37,148 nucleotides of DNA from positions 1-37,148 of the forward strand of contig JAHJSY010000001.1 in assembly GCA_018830125.1 (NCBI GenBank). Reading direction: 5' to 3'. How positions within the stretch are numbered: position 1 is the stretch's first letter; each line of letters starts with the position of its first letter. A model generated the notes under the pieces. The model did no database searches. It worked only from the letters and a program-made list of their open reading frames with translations, and was not told where the DNA came from. The translations under genes were made by a program, and so were the position numbers. This DNA comes from Patescibacteria group bacterium. Lineage in GTDB: Bacteria; Patescibacteriota; Minisyncoccia; Minisyncoccales; GWA2-38-27. Shown here in pieces: positions 34,260-37,148 of the stretch.

Positions 34260-34967
34260 ATGGACCACAATAAACAATGGCAATTTTTGACAAAAGCAGC
34301 TGGGCTTGGGAAACTACCCCATGCTCTTTTATTCTACGGACAGGAAAAGCTAGGCAAGAAAGAACTGGCGGTTAAATTTGCTGAACATCTTGTTGGTTTA
34401 AACAATCGGGCAGATTTTATCTCAATTGAATCACCATCTATTGCTCAGGTAAGAGAGCTTATTCAGAAACTTTCTTTCAAGCCCTATTCAGCCGAACATA
34501 AGGTAGCGGTTATAAGTCAAGCTCATTTGATGACTCGCGAAGCTCAAAATTGTTTCTTAAAATTTCTGGAGGAGCCGACGGATAAAACATTATTGATTTT
34601 AGTAACAGAATATCCTTCAACTTTACTTCCAACTATCTTGTCTCGAGTTCAAAAGATTAGATTCTTCCCATTAAAAGGTTTTAAAATTGATGATTCGGAA
34701 GAAATTGTTTCAGACCTAGTCAAATTAAAAGAATCAGACCTGGCCTATAAGTTTCAATATGCTAAAAAGATAACCGCTAAAGATTCAACGGCAGACATTA
34801 AAGAAATATTGAACACTTGGCTTCGTTGTTTTCGCACTCAACTTATTTCCGATAATACAAGCAAGACAAAAGAAATCTTAAAACAAATTCAATCAACTCA
34901 ACAGTTACTTTCAACAACTAACACAAACCCCAAACTAGCCTTAGAAATCCTCCTCCTAAAATTCTAA
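34260..34967 (+). CDS. holB: DNA polymerase III delta'-like AAA+ protein
   Basis: LPHALLFYGQEKLGKKELAVKFAEHL; LMTREAQNCFLKFLEEPTDKTLLILVTEYPSTLLPTILSRVQKIRF. Confidence 0.75.
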   Translation: MDHNKQWQFLTKAAGLGKLPHALLFYGQEKLGKKELAVKFAEHLVGLNNRADFISIESPSIAQVRELIQKLSFKPYSAEHKVAVISQAHLMTREAQNCFLKFLEEPTDKTLLILVTEYPSTLLPTILSRVQKIRFFPLKGFKIDDSEEIVSDLVKLKESDLAYKFQYAKKITAKDSTADIKEILNTWLRCFRTQLISDNTSKTKEILKQIQSTQQLLSTTNTNPKLALEILLLKF

Positions 34968-35026
34968 TTTTATTTGCTCTTATGATTTATTTTTGTTATG
35001 ATGAAATAAATACAAAATAAAATATT

Positions 35027-35584
35027 ATGGAATACAAAGAAATTATTAAGAAAATTAAACCAGAGATGGACAAAGTTATTGCCTTCTTGGAAAGAGAGCT
35101 TTCTAAGGTTAGAACTGGTCGATCTTCAGTTTCTTTAGTCGAAGATATAGTTGTTGATTGTTTTGGTCAAAAGTTTCCCTTAAAACAATTGGCATCAATA
35201 TCATCTCCGGAACCCAAACAAATTATTATTCAACCATGGGATAAATCATATATTGAAGGCATTGAAAAAGCCATTTCTAATTCAAGCTTAGGAACATCTC
35301 CAGTTGTTGATAAAGATATTATAAGAATATTTTTACCGCCCTTGAGTGATGAATACAGAAGAACCTTAGTCAGGGTTTTATCTGAAAAACAAGAAGAGGC
35401 GAGGAAAACAATAAGGCATTGGAGGGGGGAGGCATGGGAACAAGTCCAAAACGAAACCAAAACAGGTGAAATTAGAGAAGACGACAAGTTTAGAGCTAAA
35501 GACGAGCTTCAAAAAGTAGTTGACGAATATAATAAAAAGGTTGAGGAAATAGGCGAAAAAAAAGAAAAAGAAATTTTAGAATAA
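35027..35584 (+). CDS. frr: Ribosome recycling factor
   Basis: VRTGRSSVSLVEDIVVDCFGQKFPLKQLASISSPEPKQIIIQPWD. Confidence 0.95.
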   Translation: MEYKEIIKKIKPEMDKVIAFLERELSKVRTGRSSVSLVEDIVVDCFGQKFPLKQLASISSPEPKQIIIQPWDKSYIEGIEKAISNSSLGTSPVVDKDIIRIFLPPLSDEYRRTLVRVLSEKQEEARKTIRHWRGEAWEQVQNETKTGEIREDDKFRAKDELQKVVDEYNKKVEEIGEKKEKEILE

Positions 35585-35585
35585 T

Positions 35586-36653
35586 ATGACAATTTTTATC
35601 GCCATAGTATCTCTTATATTGCTTATTGTTCTACATGAATTAGGACATTTTTTGTTTGCCAAAAAATTTGGTGTTAGGGTTGATGAATTCGGGATTGGTT
35701 ATCCACCAAGGTTATTTGGTAAAAAAATAGGAGAGACAATTTATTCCTGGAATCTTTTGCCTCTCGGTGGTTTTGTTAAAATATATGGTCATGAAGAGAG
35801 AATAGAAGATCCAAGGAGTTTTACCACCAAGCCATTTTGGCAAAAGTCTATTATTATTTTAGGCGGAGTTGCTGTTTTCTGGGTTGTAGCAGCTGTTTTA
35901 TTAAGCGTTGTTTTGCTCATAGGTGCTCCATCGGTGGTAGAAGATTATGAAATTGGTAATTTTAAAAATCCTCGAGTTCAAATTATTGAAGTTTCTAATG
36001 ACTCACCAGCCTTCACTGCTGGATTAGAAATAGGAGACATAATAAAGAGCATTAATGGTGTTAGCGTTGATAAAGTGGTGGAGGTTCAAAACATGTCAGC
36101 TGTAAACAAAGGTAAAGAAATTGTTTTAACGATGCAAAGAGGTCAAAAAGTTTTTGATGTTTCTTTAACTCTTAGAGAGGATTTTCCTAATGACCAGGGT
36201 CCAATGGGTGTTGCTTTATTTAGAACGGCTTTAAAGAAAACTGTTTGGTATAAGGCACCTATCGATGGAGTAAAAGCAACAGGGAACTTAACAGTTTCAA
36301 TTGTTAAGGGTTGGGGAAAGGTTCTTAGTAGCTTGTTTCGGGGCAAGGGAGTTCCTGAGGGCGTTGAAATAAAGGGAGCTGTTGGGATATTCGAATTGTT
36401 TAACGGTATTGGTTCTTTAGGGGTTAGTTATTTCTTGCAATTAGTGGCCATAATTGCTATTTCTCTTGCTTTGCTCAATTCTTTACCCATACCGGCTTTA
36501 GATGGAGGATGGTTTGTATTTCTTCTTATTGAGAAAATAAAGGGCAAACCGTTAGACGATAAAATCGTTCAAAGGATTAGCACGGTGTTTTTTATCTTGT
36601 TGGTAATCTTGATGATCTGGATCACAGCTAAAGACATAATCGGGCTATTTTAA
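35586..36653 (+). CDS. rseP: Site-2 zinc metalloprotease, RseP-like with PDZ domain
   Basis: VLHELGHFLFAKKFGVRVDEFGIGYPPRLFG; PDZ SPAFTAGLEIGDIIKSING; NSLPIPALDGGWF. Confidence 0.93.
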   Translation: MTIFIAIVSLILLIVLHELGHFLFAKKFGVRVDEFGIGYPPRLFGKKIGETIYSWNLLPLGGFVKIYGHEERIEDPRSFTTKPFWQKSIIILGGVAVFWVVAAVLLSVVLLIGAPSVVEDYEIGNFKNPRVQIIEVSNDSPAFTAGLEIGDIIKSINGVSVDKVVEVQNMSAVNKGKEIVLTMQRGQKVFDVSLTLREDFPNDQGPMGVALFRTALKKTVWYKAPIDGVKATGNLTVSIVKGWGKVLSSLFRGKGVPEGVEIKGAVGIFELFNGIGSLGVSYFLQLVAIIAISLALLNSLPIPALDGGWFVFLLIEKIKGKPLDDKIVQRISTVFFILLVILMIWITAKDIIGLF

Positions 36654-36662
36654 GTTAAGCAT

Positions 36663-37148
36663 ATGTATCAATCAAAACTTTTCTATAAAGCGTTTAAGGA
36701 AGCACCTAAAGATGCCGAAGCAGTATCTCATATTTTATTAACAAGAGCTGGTTTTATTGATCAAACAGCGGCCGGTCTGTATTCCTTTTTGCCCTTAGGT
36801 TTTAAGGTTCTTAAGAAAATAGAAAATATTATCCGAGAAGAAATGACCAACATAGATGGTCAGGAATTTTTAATGCCAGCCTTAACACCCAAGGAGAATT
36901 GGCAGAAAACAGGTAGGTGGTCAAGCTTTGATGCCTTATTTAAATTAAAAGGCGGTGATAAAGAATATGCCTTAGCGCCGACTCACGAAGAAATTATATC
37001 CCCTCTGGTAAAAAAGATTATTCTTTCGTATAAAGATTTGCCGTTGTATTTGTTTCAGATTCAGACCAAATTTAGAAAAGAGCTTCGGGTTAAGTCAGGT
37101 CTTTTAAGAACCAGAGAGTTTATAATGAAAGATCTTTATTCGTTTCAT
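36663..37148 (+). CDS. proS: Prolyl-tRNA synthetase, 5' portion truncated by window end
   Basis: MYQSKLFYKAFKEAPKDAEAVSHILLTRAGFIDQTAAGLYSFLPLGFKVLKKIE...LAPTHEEIISPLV...LLRTREFIMKDLYSFH. Confidence 0.9.
   Translation, partial: MYQSKLFYKAFKEAPKDAEAVSHILLTRAGFIDQTAAGLYSFLPLGFKVLKKIENIIREEMTNIDGQEFLMPALTPKENWQKTGRWSSFDALFKLKGGDKEYALAPTHEEIISPLVKKIILSYKDLPLYLFQIQTKFRKELRVKSGLLRTREFIMKDLYSFH

Noticed and set aside
1-37148. CRISPR array near the Cas4-like gene
   Set aside because: No regularly spaced direct repeats with unique spacers were seen anywhere in the window.

Overview
The window is a 37 kb AT-rich bacterial chromosome segment. Gene content and protein style fit a Patescibacteria/CPR (Parcubacteria-like) genome. 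It carries an almost contiguous ribosomal superoperon: rpsL-rpsG-fusA-tuf-rpsJ, S10 and spc genes through secY-adk-map, then infA-rpmJ-rpsM-rpsK-rpsD-rpoA-rplQ-rplM-rpsI. No rpmD/L30 gene lies between rpsE and rplO. About 7 kb of accessory DNA (18.1-25.3 kb) separates map from infA. The window ends with murA, mreB, a holB-like gene, frr, an RseP-like protease and the start of proS. The observations most worth a second look are: (1) two atypical tRNA-like elements (43-115 minus, 31601-31668 plus), both with a G3:U70-type acceptor, each next to a promoter-driven, terminator-ended RNA complementary to it, including a 17-nt match with one G:U at 31619-31635/31732-31748; (2) a compact structured minus-strand sRNA candidate at 23111-23201; (3) three copies of the promoter and 5' end of a pilM-like gene separating nucleotidyltransferase/toxin-antitoxin-like cassettes, one with a decayed HEPN remnant; (4) the in-frame palindrome TCCGCCAGCTGGCGGA (PPAGG) in three unrelated genes; (5) a ~60-nt nested hairpin repeat with an apparently covarying outer stem; (6) a structure-dense intergenic region after secY. 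All calls come from reading the sequence and the supplied ORFs. No database search or folding program was run.
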